Positions 7,133 to 14,886 of a stretch of 41,219 bases of DNA are shown here, piece by piece. The stretch covers positions 1 to 41,219 of the forward strand of contig JAABSN010000009.1 in assembly GCA_011390385.1 (NCBI GenBank), written 5' to 3'. How positions within the stretch are numbered: the first letter of the stretch is position 1; every line of letters begins with the position of its first letter. The translations under genes were made by a program, and so were the position numbers. The DNA is from Thioalkalivibrio nitratireducens. GTDB taxonomy: Bacteria; Pseudomonadota; Gammaproteobacteria; Ectothiorhodospirales; Ectothiorhodospiraceae. The notes under the pieces are model-generated. The model made no database searches. It saw only the letters and a list, made by a program, of their open reading frames with translations, and had not been told where the DNA came from.

Positions 7133-8065
7133 TCAGGTTGCGGCCACACGGTCGAAAAACCGCGCCCGGTAGAACAGGCGCTGGCGGGCGGACCCGGGTT
7201 CGTCCCGGAAGCCTGTACGGTTATGCAATACATTATTACAGAGGATGCCTTCCCCCGGGCGCAGACGATAGCGGAACACCGGGCTGTCCGGATCCTCCAG
7301 GATCCGCCCGATCAGAGCCACCGCCTCGGCGGTCACCGGGTCATTACGCCAGCGGATGTTTCTCCCGCGGGCCGTATAGCGCATGTGCAGCACGCCGCTC
7401 ACCGGATCGACACTGAACACCGGGCCGACCCGTTCCGGGCGGACGACCTCGCCTTCCTGAATGTTCGCCGGAATGGTCAGGACCTCGGGGTGCATCAGCG
7501 CCTCGATGAATTCCGTACCCTGGTCACGCAATGCAATGTAGAGCATTTCGTGATCCATCAGGGCATTCTCGCCGCCCTCGGCCGCGTCGGTAACACAATG
7601 GAGCAACATCGCCCGAATCATCCGCTCGGGCGCATTGTAATAACCGTCGCAATGCCAGCTCAGCGGACGATCCGTATACGGGATGTACTCCCCGGCCCGG
7701 ATGCCCGTGCTCACCTGCAGTTGGCTGATTCCATCGCCCTCGGCGCAAAGATGGTCATCCAGCCGTGCCAACCCCAGCGACCGGCCGAGCCGGCGCAGAC
7801 CCTCCCGTGTCACCACATCGGGAGGCGACCGATACACGGCGATGTTGGCTCGCCTGATGCGCTCGATGAGCGCCGCACGCTCGTCGTCGGCGCAACGAGC
7901 CGGGTCGGCGACGTCGACGACAAGCGAATCAACCGTGGCCGGGAAGCGCGCGAGCTTGTCCGTACGCCAGCGGCGATAAGCATCATCGTCCTCCGGGTCG
8001 AACGGCCCGCCGGCCGGAAAGGCGTTGCTGCAGACTGCGCCAAGCCTTTGCATGCTCTCGTTCAT
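7133..8065 (-). CDS. TauD/TfdA-family Fe(II)/2-oxoglutarate-dependent dioxygenase
   Basis: The 310-aa protein shows the iron-binding facial triad of the family: H138-C-D140 in LSWHCDGYYN and the distal His281 in NVLHNRTGF. An arginine-rich segment at 294-302 (RQRLFYRARF) should bind 2-oxoglutarate. Family members hydroxylate small substrates such as taurine, releasing sulfite, but also carnitine precursors and antibiotics, so the substrate cannot be named. The link to sulfonates is suggested only by the neighbouring dsr cluster. It is the first gene of the five-gene minus-strand unit and stands divergent to dsrA. An in-frame ATG at 8053 is an alternative start. Confidence 0.88.
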   Translation of the reverse strand: MNESMQRLGAVCSNAFPAGGPFDPEDDDAYRRWRTDKLARFPATVDSLVVDVADPARCADDERAALIERIRRANIAVYRSPPDVVTREGLRRLGRSLGLARLDDHLCAEGDGISQLQVSTGIRAGEYIPYTDRPLSWHCDGYYNAPERMIRAMLLHCVTDAAEGGENALMDHEMLYIALRDQGTEFIEALMHPEVLTIPANIQEGEVVRPERVGPVFSVDPVSGVLHMRYTARGRNIRWRNDPVTAEAVALIGRILEDPDSPVFRYRLRPGEGILCNNVLHNRTGFRDEPGSARQRLFYRARFFDRVAAT

Positions 8066-8413
8066 TACAGGCGAAGAGTCCTGATGTCACCGGTCGGGTG
8101 GGGGAGTTTAATCGTGTCAGCGGCGTTGACAACTATCCATGCGGGATAGCCTTTTTTCCTATCCCTTGGGAGATATACAGCCCCAGTACCCCCCTCCCAT
8201 GAGTAGGATGTTTTCAGGAGTGCTTCGAACCTAGAGTAACCGACCGTGTAGCGAGGTGCTCCGCCCGGATGACCTCGCTCGTCGAATCGGCGGGCCAGCG
8301 ATCTCTCCAGGCATCAAGGCCCGCGATTCGAGAATTCCCAAGGACTGAAGGTACGTATCGATCCCGGAAGTATCAAGCCGGCCCGCACACAAAATCCGAT
8401 CAAGGAGACTGCC
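8066..8413. promoter_or_regulatory. Divergent control region between the TauD-like unit and dsrA
   Basis: This 348-bp gene-free stretch must hold promoters for both directions. A TTGACA hexamer lies at 8126-8131 on the plus strand, without a convincing -10 box at the usual distance. CTATCC/GGATAG (8134-8149) form a short dyad followed by six T at 8152-8157. A perfect eight-base dyad AGCGAGGT...ACCTCGCT lies at 8250-8279 within the presumed dsrA leader. An AAGGAGA ribosome site stands just before dsrA (8402-8408). Known biology: dsr genes of purple sulfur bacteria are induced by reduced sulfur. No operator could be identified with confidence. Confidence 0.5.
8133..8158 (+). terminator. Short dyad plus T-run, possible attenuator in the dsrA leader
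   Basis: The six-base stem CTATCC-ATGC-GGGATAG is followed by CC and six T, like a weak rho-independent terminator pointing towards dsrA. The stem is short. It could instead be a binding site, because a related CCTATCCC motif recurs at 8158-8165. Confidence 0.35.
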
Positions 8414-9679
8414 ATGGCGAACCAACATCATCCGACCCCCATGCTCGACGAGTTGGAAAACGGCCCCTGGCCGAGCTTCATCTCGGGAATCAAGCGCCTT
8501 CGTGACGATCATCCTGATGACCGCATCAAGAACGTCACCAACGACCTGCTGGGTCAACTCGAGCACTCCTACGAAACCCGCAAGGGCTACTGGAAGGGTG
8601 GCACGGTGTCGGTGTTCGGTTACGGCTCCGGAATCATCCCGCGGTTTTCGGAAGTGTCCAAGGCGTTTCCGGAATCCCGCGAGTTCCATACCGTCCGTGT
8701 CCAGCCGCCTGCCGGCAACTTCTACAGCACCGCAATGCTGCGCCAGCTCGGCGACAGCTGGGAAAAGTATGGTTCCGGCCTGATCACGTTCCACGGCCAG
8801 ACCGGGAACGCGATGTTCATCGGTGTCAACACCACCAACACCCAGGGCTTCTTCGACGAGATCAACGAATATGGCTGGGACCTCGGTGGCGCCGGTCCCT
8901 GTGTGCGTACCGGAATGTCCTGCGTCGGCGCGGCCCGCTGCGAACAGTCCTGCACCAACGAACAGCGCGCCCACCGCACCCTGCTGAACCGCTTCACCGA
9001 CGACGTGCATCGTCCGTCGCTGCCCTACAAGTTCAAGTTCAAGATCTCTGGTTGCCCGAACGACTGCGTGAATGCGATCGAGCGCTCCGACTTTGCGGTG
9101 ATCGGTACCTGGCGCGACGACATCAAGATCGACCAGCAGGAGGTGAAGAACTTCGTCGCTGAATACGGCCGCGACAAGGTCCACCTGGACGTGATCAACC
9201 GCTGCCCCAGCAAGTGCATGACCCTGAACGAAGACAACACGCTGCACATCGAGAACAGCAATTGCGTCCGCTGCATGCACTGCATCAACGCGATGACCAA
9301 GGCCCTGTCCCCTGGTGACGACAAGGGTGTGACCATCCTGGTCGGCGGCAAGCGAACCCTGAAGATCGGCGACCTGATGGGCACCGTCATCGTCCCGTTC
9401 ATGAAGCTCGATACCGAAGAGGACTACCAGGCAATGGTCGAACTCGCCGAGAACATCATCGATTTCTGGGCCGAGAACGGGCTTGAACACGAGCGCTGCG
9501 GCGAAATGATCGAGCGCATCGGCCTGGTGAACTTCCTGAAGGGAATGGGCCTCGAGGCGGATCCCAACATGGTCAACCACCCGCGCCAGAGCTCCTACAT
9601 CCGGATGGACGATTACGACGAGGCCGCGGAAAACTACCTGCGCCAGAAGATGGAACAGCGGCAGGCCGCCGCGGGTTGA
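8414..9679 (+). CDS. dsrA: Dissimilatory (reverse) sulfite reductase alpha subunit DsrA
   Basis: DsrA is half of the cytoplasmic alpha2-beta2 sirohaem enzyme that, in sulfur oxidisers, oxidises DsrC-bound sulfur to sulfite. The 421-aa length is typical. The sirohaem-[4Fe-4S] cysteines are seen as C170-x5-C176 and C214-x3-C218 (GCPNDC). The inserted ferredoxin domain carries C264, C268, C284, C287 and C290. The start has a good AAGGAGA site. The gene order behind it (EFHC...L) and the presence of dsrL and dsrN show the oxidative type of enzyme rather than that of sulfate reducers. It is the first gene of the dsr operon. Confidence 0.98.
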   Translation: MANQHHPTPMLDELENGPWPSFISGIKRLRDDHPDDRIKNVTNDLLGQLEHSYETRKGYWKGGTVSVFGYGSGIIPRFSEVSKAFPESREFHTVRVQPPAGNFYSTAMLRQLGDSWEKYGSGLITFHGQTGNAMFIGVNTTNTQGFFDEINEYGWDLGGAGPCVRTGMSCVGAARCEQSCTNEQRAHRTLLNRFTDDVHRPSLPYKFKFKISGCPNDCVNAIERSDFAVIGTWRDDIKIDQQEVKNFVAEYGRDKVHLDVINRCPSKCMTLNEDNTLHIENSNCVRCMHCINAMTKALSPGDDKGVTILVGGKRTLKIGDLMGTVIVPFMKLDTEEDYQAMVELAENIIDFWAENGLEHERCGEMIERIGLVNFLKGMGLEADPNMVNHPRQSSYIRMDDYDEAAENYLRQKMEQRQAAAG

Positions 9680-9738
9680 TCCCGCGGTTGCGCCCCCTGA
9701 TCGAACCCAACGAACTGCAAAGATAGCGGGAGTAACAG

Positions 9739-10815
9739 ATGTCACAACCAGCCATGCGTCCGCCGATTGAATCGGGCTGCCCGGACGGCTTCCAGTACAT
9801 GCACCCGGTCATGCGCCGCAACTTCGGCGCATGGAAGTATCACGAGCACCCCCGCCCCGGTGTACTGCTCCACATCTCCGAGTTCGGAGAGAAGATCTGG
9901 ACGGTCAGAGCCGGCACCCAGCGCATCCTCGACGTGTTCACCCTGCGCAAGCTTTGCGACATCGGTGACGAATATGCCGATGGTTATGTCCGCTTCACCA
10001 TCCGCTCGAACATCGAATACATGATCGATGCCGAGGAAAAGGTGGAGCCGTTGATCAACGCGCTGGAAGAGGCGGGTTTCATCGTCGGCGGCACCCGCAA
10101 CTCGGTGTCGATGATCTCCCACACCCAGGGCTGGCTGCACTGCGACATCCCCGGCACCGACGCCTCCGGCGTGGTGAAGGCCATGATGGACGAACTCATC
10201 GACGAGTTCCGCAACTGCAACATGCCCAACCGCGTGCACATCACCACCTCCTGCTGCCAGATCAACTGCGGCGGCCAGGGTGACATCGCGATCAACGTTC
10301 AGCACACCAAGCCGCCGAAGATCAACCACGATCTGGTGGCCAACGTCTGCGAACGCCCGTCGGTCGTCGCCCGCTGCCCGGTGGCCGCCATCCGGCCGGC
10401 ACTGGTGAACGGCAAGCCGTCGCTGGAAGTCGATGAGAAGAAATGCATCTGCTGCGGCGCCTGCTACCCGCCCTGCCCCCCGATGCAGATCAACGACGCA
10501 GAACACACCAAGTTCGCGATCTGGGTGGGGGGCAACCACTCGAACGCCCGTGGCAAGCCGACCTTCCAGAAGCTCGTCGCCTCCGGCATCCCGAACAATC
10601 CGCCGCGTTGGCCAGAGGCCACCGCGATCGTCAAGCGGATCCTGAAGGTCTACCAGGAAGATGGTCAGGGCTGGGAGCGCATCAACGACTGGATCGAGCG
10701 TATCGGCTGGCCGGCATTCTTCGAGAAGACGGGTCTCCCGTTCACCCGGTACCACATCGAGAACTGGAGAGGCGCGCGCAATTCGCTCAACGCCTCGACC
10801 CACATCCGGTTCTGA
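9739..10815 (+). CDS. dsrB: Dissimilatory (reverse) sulfite reductase beta subunit DsrB
   Basis: The 358-aa DsrB pairs with DsrA and carries the catalytically competent sirohaem. The segment TTSCCQINCGGQGD shows the cluster-binding cysteines, and CICCGACYPPCPP (about 235-247) is the ferredoxin-domain [4Fe-4S] motif, with a further Cys in VARCPVAAIRP. The start follows a GGGAG site 59 bp after dsrA. A perfect hairpin follows the stop codon before dsrE. Length and motifs match the family and no defect was seen. Confidence 0.98.
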   Translation: MSQPAMRPPIESGCPDGFQYMHPVMRRNFGAWKYHEHPRPGVLLHISEFGEKIWTVRAGTQRILDVFTLRKLCDIGDEYADGYVRFTIRSNIEYMIDAEEKVEPLINALEEAGFIVGGTRNSVSMISHTQGWLHCDIPGTDASGVVKAMMDELIDEFRNCNMPNRVHITTSCCQINCGGQGDIAINVQHTKPPKINHDLVANVCERPSVVARCPVAAIRPALVNGKPSLEVDEKKCICCGACYPPCPPMQINDAEHTKFAIWVGGNHSNARGKPTFQKLVASGIPNNPPRWPEATAIVKRILKVYQEDGQGWERINDWIERIGWPAFFEKTGLPFTRYHIENWRGARNSLNASTHIRF

Positions 10816-10843
10816 TCACGGGTCCCCGACCCGGGAGAGGATC

Positions 10844-10869
10844 AACCGGCGGCCTCCTGGCCGCCGGTT
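10844..10869 (+). other. Perfect 11-bp hairpin between dsrB and dsrE
   Basis: AACCGGCGGCC (10844-10854), loop TCCT, GGCCGCCGGTT (10859-10869). No T-run follows, so it is probably an mRNA processing or stability element rather than a terminator. This is inference from structure only. Confidence 0.6.
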
Positions 10870-10898
10870 CGTAACCAGACTCAACAGGAACACAGTTC

Positions 10899-11291
10899 AT
10901 GAAATACGGAATTCTGGTCAACGAGGGGCCCTATCAGCACCAGGCCTCGGATACCGCCTACCAGTTTGCAAAAGCCGTCCTCGAAAAAGGCCACGAATTG
11001 TACCGCGTGTTCTTCTATCACGACGGAGTGAACAACGGCACCCGTTTCGCCGTCCCGCCGCAGGATGATCGCAAGATCTCCGAACTCTGGAGTCAGATGG
11101 CCGAAGAACACGGTACCGATCTCGTGATCTGCATCGCCGCGGCCCAGCGCCGCGGGCTGCTGGACGAGGGCGAGGCGAAGCGCCAGGGCAAGGACGGCAA
11201 CAACATCGCCCCCGGATTCCGGATCTCGGGCCTTGGGCAGTTGATCGAGGCCGGTATCCAGTGCGACCGGCTGGTCGTTTTCGGCGACTGA
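10899..11291 (+). CDS. dsrE: Sulfurtransferase complex subunit DsrE
   Basis: DsrE is the sulfur-carrying subunit of the cytoplasmic DsrE2F2H2 complex, which passes persulfide sulfur (from TusA) to DsrC. The 130-aa length and the YRVFFYHDGVNNG segment are typical of the DsrE/TusD family. The active-site cysteine known as Cys78 in A. vinosum is present at exactly residue 78 (LVICIAAAQRRG). In sulfur oxidisers the presence of dsrEFH separates the oxidative pathway from sulfate reduction. It is 84 bp from dsrB, with a hairpin in the gap. Confidence 0.96.
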   Translation: MKYGILVNEGPYQHQASDTAYQFAKAVLEKGHELYRVFFYHDGVNNGTRFAVPPQDDRKISELWSQMAEEHGTDLVICIAAAQRRGLLDEGEAKRQGKDGNNIAPGFRISGLGQLIEAGIQCDRLVVFGD

Positions 11292-11385
11292 AGCACAGAA
11301 GCGGTCGGACATACGCAAATCCGTGGCCCGGCATCCTGCAGGCACCAGCAGGCCGGAAAACATCATCACTTTAAGGTAGAAGCAA

Positions 11386-11778
11386 ATGTCAGAACCTTGG
11401 GAAGAAGAAGGTCCAGGCACGGTCAAGAAGTTCATGTATGTGAACCGCAAGGCCCCCTACGGCACCATCTATGCGCTCGAATCCCTGGAGGTCGTCCTGA
11501 TCGCCGCCGCGTTCGAACAGGATGTCAGCATGGCGTTTCTCGATGACGGCGTTTACCAGATCAAGAAGGGCCAGGACACGAAGGGCATCGGCCAGAAGAA
11601 TTTCTCGCCAACCTACCGCGCTCTCGAAGGCTATGACGTGGAGAAACTCTACGTGGAAGCGGAATCGCTGGCCGAACGCGGCCTGAGCGAGGATGATCTG
11701 CTGGTTCCGGTGGAGGTCATGAGCCGCGAGGCACTGGCCGAACTGATGAACGAGCAGGACGTGATTCTGAGTTTCTGA
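11386..11778 (+). CDS. dsrF: Sulfurtransferase complex subunit DsrF (cysteine-free)
   Basis: DsrF (TusC family) is the middle subunit of DsrEFH. The 130-aa protein begins with a hydrophilic MSEPWEEEGPG and continues with the family pattern KFMYVNRKAPYG and ALESLEVVLIAAAFEQDVSMAFLDDGVY. It contains no cysteine, so it cannot carry sulfur itself; Cys40 of A. vinosum DsrF is reported as not strictly conserved, which agrees. The start has an AAGGT site. DsrH follows after 11 bp, consistent with co-translation of the complex. Confidence 0.95.
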   Translation: MSEPWEEEGPGTVKKFMYVNRKAPYGTIYALESLEVVLIAAAFEQDVSMAFLDDGVYQIKKGQDTKGIGQKNFSPTYRALEGYDVEKLYVEAESLAERGLSEDDLLVPVEVMSREALAELMNEQDVILSF

Positions 11779-11789
11779 GGGGATTTGTC

Positions 11790-12098
11790 ATGAGCATGCT
11801 GCATACCGTCAACAAGTCGCCCTTCGAGCGCAATACCCTCGCATCCTGCCTGGGTCACGCAACGGCCGGCTCGGCCATCCTCCTGATCGAGGATGGTGTC
11901 TACGGGGCCCTGGAGGGAACCGTCAAGTCCGACCTGCTCCGCGGGGCATTGTCGGATCACGATGTCTATGTCCTCGGGCCGGATCTGAACGCCCGAGGGA
12001 TGACCGCTGACCAGATCATGGAGGGTATCTCGGTCGTTGGCTACAGTGACTTTGTCGACCTGACCGAGAAACACGACAAAGTCCAGGCGTGGCTCTGA
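11790..12098 (+). CDS. dsrH: Sulfurtransferase complex subunit DsrH
   Basis: The 102-aa protein is of the DsrH/TusB family and completes the DsrE2F2H2 hexamer. The conserved cysteine lies at residue 20 (NTLASCLGHA), the position reported for A. vinosum DsrH. The segment SAILLIEDGVYGAL is typical. A GGGGA ribosome site lies before the ATG. The following dsrC gene starts 53 bp later. Confidence 0.95.
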   Translation: MSMLHTVNKSPFERNTLASCLGHATAGSAILLIEDGVYGALEGTVKSDLLRGALSDHDVYVLGPDLNARGMTADQIMEGISVVGYSDFVDLTEKHDKVQAWL

Positions 12099-12151
12099 CC
12101 ACGCCGGACCCTTCCAATACCAACCTGAACCGCAATCAAGAGGAGCATCCC

Positions 12152-12484
12152 ATGACCATCGAAGCGAATGGCAAAGTGTATGAAACCGACGAAGAAGGCT
12201 ACCTGGCCGATCTGAATGACTGGAATCCCGATCTGGCCGCCGCCATGGCCAAGGCCGACGGCGCCGAGCTCGACGAGAACCATTGGGAAGTCATCAACTT
12301 CCTGCGTGAGTACTACGAGGAATACCAGATTGCCCCGGCCGTCCGCGTCCTGACCAAGGCCATCGGCAAGAAGCTCGGGCCGGAAAAAGGCAACAGCAAG
12401 TACCTCTACGAACTGTTCCCCTATGGTCCCGCGAAGCAGGCGTGCAAATACGCCGGTCTGCCCAAGCCGACCGGTTGCGTCTGA
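12152..12484 (+). CDS. dsrC: Sulfur carrier protein DsrC
   Basis: DsrC is the small sulfur carrier that presents substrate to DsrAB and returns as a trisulfide or disulfide to DsrK. The 110-aa protein has the flexible C-terminal arm with both cysteines, Cys98 (KQACKYAGLP) and Cys109 (penultimate, GCV). Their presence marks true DsrC rather than TusE. The start at 12152 is chosen for its AGAGGAG site and because it gives the normal length. A strong hairpin with a T-run follows the gene, which fits the high dsrC expression known from A. vinosum. Compare the cysteine-free paralogue at 5795-6136. Confidence 0.97.
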   Translation: MTIEANGKVYETDEEGYLADLNDWNPDLAAAMAKADGAELDENHWEVINFLREYYEEYQIAPAVRVLTKAIGKKLGPEKGNSKYLYELFPYGPAKQACKYAGLPKPTGCV

Positions 12485-12501
12485 ACCATCGCCCGACCCC
12501 G

Positions 12502-12532
12502 CCGGGCGAGGTTCAGCCTCGCCCGGATTTTC
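12502..12532 (+). terminator. Hairpin with T-run between dsrC and dsrM (partial terminator/attenuator)
   Basis: CCGGGCGAGG (12502-12511), loop TTCAG, CCTCGCCCGG (12517-12526), then ATTTTCT. The perfect 10-bp GC-rich stem with a short T-run looks like a rho-independent terminator inside the operon. It would give dsrC more mRNA than the membrane genes, either by partial termination or by protecting the upstream 3' end. Confidence 0.7.
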
Positions 12533-12550
12533 TGATCCGGAGGATTGCCC

Positions 12551-13303
12551 GTGTTCGTGACCGTGCTCTTTGCCCTGCTGTTCTATGCGGCCACTGCCAT
12601 TCTGCTGATTGGCCTCGGCATGCGCATCGCACGCTATGCACGGGCACCCGCTCCCCTGAAGATTCCCACCACGCCGGCGCCGACGACTCGCGGCGGAGTG
12701 GTTCTGCGCATGGGCACCGAAGTCTTCCTCTTCAATAGCCTGTTCAAGGCGAACAAGTGGATCTGGCTGTTCGGTATCGTGTTCCATGTCGCGCTGGCGC
12801 TGGTCCTGCTGCGTCACCTGCGCTATTTCCTCGATCCGGTCCCGACCTGGGTGGTGATGATCCAGCCGTTCGGCATGTACGCCGCGTTTGCGATGATCCT
12901 CGGGCTCGTCGGTCTTTGGCTGCGCCGCATCCTGGTCGAGCGCATCCGCTATATCTCGTCGCCATCGGATCATCTGATGCTTGCCCTGCTTTTGGGCATC
13001 GCGCTGACCGGGTTGAGCATGACCTACGTCTGGCACACCGACATCACCGCCGTGAAACTGTTCTTCACCGGGCTGATGCGGTTCGAGTTCAACCCCTTGC
13101 CACTGCAACCGATGCTGCTGCTGCACCTGCTGCTGGTCGCCGGGCTGATGATCGTCTTTCCGTTCAGCAAACTGCTTCACGCGCCCGGCGTCTTTTTCAG
13201 CCCGACACGGAATCAGGTCGACAATTCCCGCGAGAAGCGGCATGTAAGCAAGGTGAAGTGGATGATCTCGAGCGAGCATCCCGTCGCCGGCAGCGACAAG
13301 TAA
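12551..13303 (+). CDS. dsrM: DsrM, di-haem b membrane subunit of DsrMKJOP
   Basis: DsrM resembles the NarI-type cytochrome b subunit and should exchange electrons between quinone and DsrK across the inner membrane. The GTG at 12551 is chosen because GGAGGA lies at the right distance; the TTG at 12545 directly abuts that site. The resulting 250-aa protein has five or six membrane segments, with candidate haem ligands in GIVFHVAL, LLRHLRYF, YVWHTDI and LLLHLLLV. The C-terminal part is polar and cytoplasmic. It is followed by dsrK after 34 bp. Confidence 0.95.
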   Translation: MFVTVLFALLFYAATAILLIGLGMRIARYARAPAPLKIPTTPAPTTRGGVVLRMGTEVFLFNSLFKANKWIWLFGIVFHVALALVLLRHLRYFLDPVPTWVVMIQPFGMYAAFAMILGLVGLWLRRILVERIRYISSPSDHLMLALLLGIALTGLSMTYVWHTDITAVKLFFTGLMRFEFNPLPLQPMLLLHLLLVAGLMIVFPFSKLLHAPGVFFSPTRNQVDNSREKRHVSKVKWMISSEHPVAGSDK

Positions 13304-13337
13304 CCTCGGCTGAGCCCGGCAACCAGGATTCATTGAC

Positions 13338-14831
13338 ATGGCGAAATTCGAAACTCCGGAAGTGAAGTACGAGACCGTGGACATCCCTGCTCTGCAGAGG
13401 GGGGTCATGTCGCACAGCAAGCCTTACGTCTCCCAGGAGAAATTCCAGGCCCCGCTCGGGTTTCCCGGTGAACTGGTCGACAACTGGAAAGACGTGGCGA
13501 TCAACAAGCTCGGCGAACTCCTGGAGACGAATCGCGCGCTGCAGGTGTTCATGGATTCCTGCGTGAAATGCGGCGCCTGTACGGACAAGTGTCATTACTT
13601 TCTTGGCACCTCCGATCCACGCAACATGCCGGTCGCGCGTCAGGATCTTCTCCGCGGCGTGTACCGGCGCTACTTCACCCTGCCGGGCAAGTATTTTCCC
13701 AAGCTGGTCGGTGCAACCGACCTGACCGAGGAAGTGCTCGACGACTGGTACAGCTATTTCCATCAGTGTTCGGAATGCCGGCGCTGCTCGGTGTACTGCC
13801 CCTACGGCATCGATACCGCCGAAATCACGATGGCTACCCGCGAAATCATGAATGCCGTCGGCGTTGGCCAGAAATACAGCAATGAGATCATCGGCAAGGT
13901 CTTCAAGATCGGCAACAACCTGGGGCTTCCGCAACCAGCACTGGAAGACACCCTCCTGGGCCTTGAAGAGGACGTGAAGGAAGACACCGGCGTCGATGTC
14001 CGCTACCCGCTCGATGAGAAGGGTGCGGAAGTGCTGCTGGTCACGCCGTCTGCCGACTTTTTCGCCGAGCCCCACGTCGATGGCCTGATTGGTTACGGCA
14101 AGGTCTTCCACGCGGCGGGGATTTCCTGGACGCTTTCCTCGCATGCTTCCGAGGCCGCGAACTTCGGCCTGTTCATCGGTTCGGCCGAGAACATGAAACA
14201 GATCGCGCTGCGCATCCGCGAGGCGGCGCTCGACCTCGGAGTGAAGCGGATCATCTTCGGCGAGTGCGGCCATGCGTGGCGGGTCGCCTACAGCTTTCTG
14301 AACACGCTGGCCGGTCCGTTCGATTTCCTCGACCCGCGCTACCCGGTGCCGCAGCATATCTGCGAGTTCACCTACGACCTGATCCAGCGACGCGTCCTGA
14401 CGCTGGACAAGAGTGCCAACGATCATCGTCGTATCACTTTCCACGATTCGTGCAATGTCGCACGCGCCTCGCGCATGGGCGACATGCCCGGCGGCCAGTT
14501 CGTGATCCCGCGAGAGATCATCAAGGCCGTCTGCAACCACTTCTACGACATGGCGCCGGAGACGATCGGCGAGGCCACTTTCTGCTGTGGTGGTGGTGGT
14601 GGCCTGCTCACCGACGATCTGATGGAACTGCGTGTCAAGGGCGCATTACCGCGCATGTCGGCGCTGAAAGGTGTGGTCGAAGAGCATGGCGTCACTCACA
14701 TGGCTGCCATCTGTGCGATCTGCAAGAGCCAGTTCGCCAAGGTTTTACCCTATTACGGATTTCAAATGGACCAGATTGTGAGTGTTCACCAGTTGGTGAG
14801 CGACGCCATCGTCCTCGACGCCAAACAATAA
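13338..14831 (+). CDS. dsrK: DsrK, HdrD-like iron-sulfur subunit of DsrMKJOP
   Basis: DsrK is the cytoplasmic catalytic subunit that handles DsrC thiols or trisulfide at a special noncubane [4Fe-4S] cluster, by similarity to heterodisulfide reductase HdrD. The 497-aa protein shows two classical [4Fe-4S] motifs (C75, C78, C81, C85 and C144, C147, C150, C154). It also has the CCG-domain signals FGECGHAW, HDSCNVAR and FCCGGGGG. It has no signal peptide, in keeping with a cytoplasmic position next to DsrM. Start choice is supported by an AGGA site. Confidence 0.97.
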   Translation: MAKFETPEVKYETVDIPALQRGVMSHSKPYVSQEKFQAPLGFPGELVDNWKDVAINKLGELLETNRALQVFMDSCVKCGACTDKCHYFLGTSDPRNMPVARQDLLRGVYRRYFTLPGKYFPKLVGATDLTEEVLDDWYSYFHQCSECRRCSVYCPYGIDTAEITMATREIMNAVGVGQKYSNEIIGKVFKIGNNLGLPQPALEDTLLGLEEDVKEDTGVDVRYPLDEKGAEVLLVTPSADFFAEPHVDGLIGYGKVFHAAGISWTLSSHASEAANFGLFIGSAENMKQIALRIREAALDLGVKRIIFGECGHAWRVAYSFLNTLAGPFDFLDPRYPVPQHICEFTYDLIQRRVLTLDKSANDHRRITFHDSCNVARASRMGDMPGGQFVIPREIIKAVCNHFYDMAPETIGEATFCCGGGGGLLTDDLMELRVKGALPRMSALKGVVEEHGVTHMAAICAICKSQFAKVLPYYGFQMDQIVSVHQLVSDAIVLDAKQ

Positions 14832-14886
14832 TCCACGAACCGATGCAAAGCCGGGCCAAGAGGCTCGACTCCACAGGAGACACGGC

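Noticed and set aside
5365..8065. A CRISPR array near the Cas6-like gene
   Set aside because: No series of equally spaced direct repeats was found there or elsewhere in the window; the only repeats are palindromic REP-like elements and one 18-bp tandem pair.
6188..8149. Long plus-strand frame opposite the TauD/Cas6-like unit
   Set aside because: It runs across several real minus-strand genes with good motifs and ribosome sites, and its own translation is rich in His, Arg and Gln, as is usual for shadows.
8231..10803. Long minus-strand frames opposite dsrA and dsrB
   Set aside because: dsrA and dsrB are certain from their cluster-binding motifs; the antisense translations are Val/Ala/His-rich with no recognisable family.
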